A stretch of 6,342 nucleotides of DNA from Prevotella sp. UBA7782 (GTDB lineage: Bacteria > Bacteroidota > Bacteroidia > Bacteroidales > Bacteroidaceae): assembly GCA_002480935.1 (NCBI GenBank), contig DLDC01000146.1, positions 1 through 6,342 on the forward strand, given 5' to 3'. The notes under the pieces are model-generated. The model saw nothing but the letters and a program-made list of their open reading frames with translations, was not told the origin of the DNA and made no database searches. Position numbers and translations under genes: made by a program. Shown one piece after another: positions 4,303 to 6,342 of this stretch (position 1 is the stretch's first letter; each line of letters opens with the position of its first letter).

Positions 4303-6342
4303 ATGCAAAACAAAGGATTAGTAATCTGTATTGCCGTCTTACTGACGTTGGCAAGCATCTTCTACCTGTCGTTCAGCGTAGCCACAAGCTACTATGACAG
4401 CCAGGCAGCGAAGATTAAAGACCCTATTGCACAGCAGGATTATAAAGATTCTGTGAAGTACCTGGGTATTTACTCTTACCAGAAGTGCCTCGAGACACAG
4501 ATAGGTCTTGGACTTGACCTTAAAGGCGGTATGAATGTCATCCTTGAGATTTCTGTTCCCGACGTGGTAGACATACTTGCCGACCACAAGACAGACCCCG
4601 CTTACGTGAAGTCTATGAACGAGGCAAAGAAGGAAGAGGAGACAAGCCAGAGTGATTTCATCTCACTTTTCATCAAAGCTTATCACCAAAACGCGCCCGG
4701 ACACAAGCTGGCTGAGATTTTCGCAACACAGCAGCTCAAGGGCAAAGTGAGCACACAGTCGTCTGACAAAGACGTAGAGCGCGCACTGCGCGATGAGGTT
4801 ACGGCTGCCATCAACAACTCTTACAACGTGGTGACCAACCGTATCGACCAGTTCGGAGTGGTACAGCCCAACATCCAAAAGCTGGAAGGCCAGGAGGGAA
4901 GGCTGATGGTTGAAATGCCAGGTATACGTGAGCCAGAGCGTATGCGCAAGCTCCTGCAGGGCTCAGCTAACCTGGAATTCTGGGAGACTTACGACAATCA
5001 GGAGATTAATCCTTATCTGGTGCAGCTAGACCAAAGGCTTGCCAACGAGCAATCTCACGCAGACTCGCTGAAGAACGGCGGCAAGAAGGTGGCTGCCAAG
5101 GCCGCTAAGAAGCCTGCAGCAGGCAAGTTCCAGCTGAAAGACGACCAGAATGCGGCTGCCAACGCTGCCGCTTCAGAAAGCGCACAGGTGGCACAGGCCA
5201 AGAAAGAGCACCCATTGCTGGCCATGCTACAGACGGTTCCGGGCGATGCCCTGAGCCTCGTGGGCTACGCCAACGTACGTGATACTGCGGCCATCAACAG
5301 AATTATATACGGTCATCTGGCCAAGCAGATTCTCCCGACAGACCTGAAACTGCTGTGGAGTGCCAAACCTGCCGATGGCATCAACCAGAAAAACGTGTTT
5401 GAACTGCATGCTCTGAAGATAACAACCAGCGATGGCCGTGCGCCACTTGAGGGTGATGTGGTGACAGATGCCAAGGACCAGTTTGACAATTTCGGCCGTC
5501 CTGAAGTGAGCATGACCATGAACAGCGAGGGAGCACGCGCTTGGGCACAGCTCACCAAGGCTAATGTGGGCAAGGCTATAGCCATTGTGCTTGACGGAGT
5601 GGTATATTCTGCACCGCGCGTAAACGGCGAAATCGACGGCGGACAGTCGTCTATAACGGGTAACTTCACCATAGAAGATACCAAGGACCTTGCCAACACG
5701 CTCGTGTCAGGACGTATGCCGGCACCTGCCCGCATCGTTCAGGAAGAGGTGGTTGGACCTACATTGGGTGCACAATCCATACAACAAGGTATCACATCTT
5801 TTATTATAGCCTTCGTATTGCTGATGATCTACATGATTCTCATGTACGACTTCATCCCCGGTATGCTGGCCAACCTGGCCCTGATAGCCAACTTGTTCTT
5901 CACATTGGGTATTTTGGCATCCTTCCAGTCGGCATTGACAATGCCTGGTATAGCCGGTATCGTGCTGACGCTGGGTACTGCCGTCGATGCCAACGTGCTG
6001 ATATACGAACGTATCAAGGAAGAGATGCGTAAAGGAAAGAGCATTAAGCAAGCGCTGGAGCTTGGTTACAAGAACGCCTTCAGTGCCATCTTCGACTCTA
6101 ACCTCACATCTCTCATCACAGGTATCATCCTGCTTGTAACGGGTACAGGACCTATCAGAGGCTTCGCAACAACGTGGATTATAGGCATTGTTTGCTCTTT
6201 CTTCACCGCAGTGTTCCTCACTCGCGTGATATACGAGCATCAGATACTCAAGAAAGACAAGTGGCTGGGACAGAAATTCTATACATCTCTGTCTAAGAAC
6301 ATGATGCAGAACACGCACGTCAACTTCATGGGCATGTACAAG
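4303..6342 (+). CDS. secDF: Protein translocase subunit SecDF (SecD half), 3'-truncated by the window edge
   Basis: SecD and SecF assist SecYEG in the inner membrane, using the proton gradient to pull exported proteins out on the periplasmic side. The frame stays open for 680 codons to the right edge. Helix 1 is at about 5-24. The periplasmic part contains GLDLKGG (70-76), the conserved SecD D-[LI]-[KR]-G-G motif, and TNRIDQFGV (178-186). An Ala/Lys-rich low-complexity stretch (about 259-301) sits inside the P1 region. The membrane domain starts near 496; helix 4 carries GTAVDANVLIYERIKEE (558-574), including Asp562, the conserved acidic residue of SecD. Two further helices follow at about 605-645. 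The last residues, VNFMGMYK, resemble the start of SecF, so this is read as the fused SecDF usual in Bacteroidota, about 1000 residues when complete; the fusion itself is outside the window. The ATG at 4303 puts a basic residue before helix 1; the leader is A-rich without a Shine-Dalgarno. Confidence 0.95.
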   Translation, partial: MQNKGLVICIAVLLTLASIFYLSFSVATSYYDSQAAKIKDPIAQQDYKDSVKYLGIYSYQKCLETQIGLGLDLKGGMNVILEISVPDVVDILADHKTDPAYVKSMNEAKKEEETSQSDFISLFIKAYHQNAPGHKLAEIFATQQLKGKVSTQSSDKDVERALRDEVTAAINNSYNVVTNRIDQFGVVQPNIQKLEGQEGRLMVEMPGIREPERMRKLLQGSANLEFWETYDNQEINPYLVQLDQRLANEQSHADSLKNGGKKVAAKAAKKPAAGKFQLKDDQNAAANAAASESAQVAQAKKEHPLLAMLQTVPGDALSLVGYANVRDTAAINRIIYGHLAKQILPTDLKLLWSAKPADGINQKNVFELHALKITTSDGRAPLEGDVVTDAKDQFDNFGRPEVSMTMNSEGARAWAQLTKANVGKAIAIVLDGVVYSAPRVNGEIDGGQSSITGNFTIEDTKDLANTLVSGRMPAPARIVQEEVVGPTLGAQSIQQGITSFIIAFVLLMIYMILMYDFIPGMLANLALIANLFFTLGILASFQSALTMPGIAGIVLTLGTAVDANVLIYERIKEEMRKGKSIKQALELGYKNAFSAIFDSNLTSLITGIILLVTGTGPIRGFATTWIIGIVCSFFTAVFLTRVIYEHQILKKDKWLGQKFYTSLSKNMMQNTHVNFMGMYK

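Noticed and set aside
5707..6318. A 203-codon open frame on the minus strand, rich in His, Cys and Gln.
   Set aside because: It lies wholly antisense to the conserved membrane domain of SecD, has no recognisable domain, and its composition is what the reverse complement of the SecD codons gives.

Overview
The window reads as ordinary chromosome from the phylum Bacteroidota, most likely order Bacteroidales (a Prevotella- or Bacteroides-like gut or oral anaerobe). Three kinds of evidence support this. All three promoters I can place carry the -7 motif of this phylum, TAnnTTTG, each followed by C. Start codons sit in A-rich leaders with little or no Shine-Dalgarno sequence. The proteins (KduI/KduD pair, rhomboid with a C-terminal tail, membrane-tethered EEP protein, fused SecD-SecF) have the Bacteroidota forms of these families. 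Genus is inference; heavy use of ATA for isoleucine and moderate G+C fit Prevotellaceae.

Layout: (1) 3-1512, plus strand: the end of kduI, cut by the left edge, then kduD, two consecutive steps of unsaturated-uronate catabolism (pectin or glycosaminoglycan breakdown). (2) 1513-1654: a convergent intergenic region with a perfect 14-bp hairpin behind kduD and a classic U-tailed terminator for the opposing HU gene. (3) 1655-1930, minus strand: an HU-family nucleoid protein. (4) 1931-2132: a divergent intergenic region with a promoter for HU, a promoter for the rhomboid operon, and between them four A-tracts spaced about one helical turn apart. (5) 2133-4195, plus strand: a rhomboid intramembrane protease and, 8 nt downstream, a membrane-anchored endonuclease/exonuclease/phosphatase-fold protein, apparently one operon. 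(6) 4196-4302: spacer with a -7 promoter motif. (7) 4303-6342, plus strand: the SecD half of a SecDF translocation-motor subunit, running off the right edge just as the SecF half begins.

How the genes relate: kduI and kduD are one pathway. HU, the rhomboid/EEP pair and SecDF are separate units; the last three proteins all act at the inner membrane, but nothing in the sequence links them mechanistically. I see no mobile element, CRISPR array, tRNA or rRNA, and no clear sign of an undescribed system. The most interesting points are the phased A-tracts beside the HU promoter and the rhomboid plus predicted periplasm-facing EEP operon, whose substrates are unknown.
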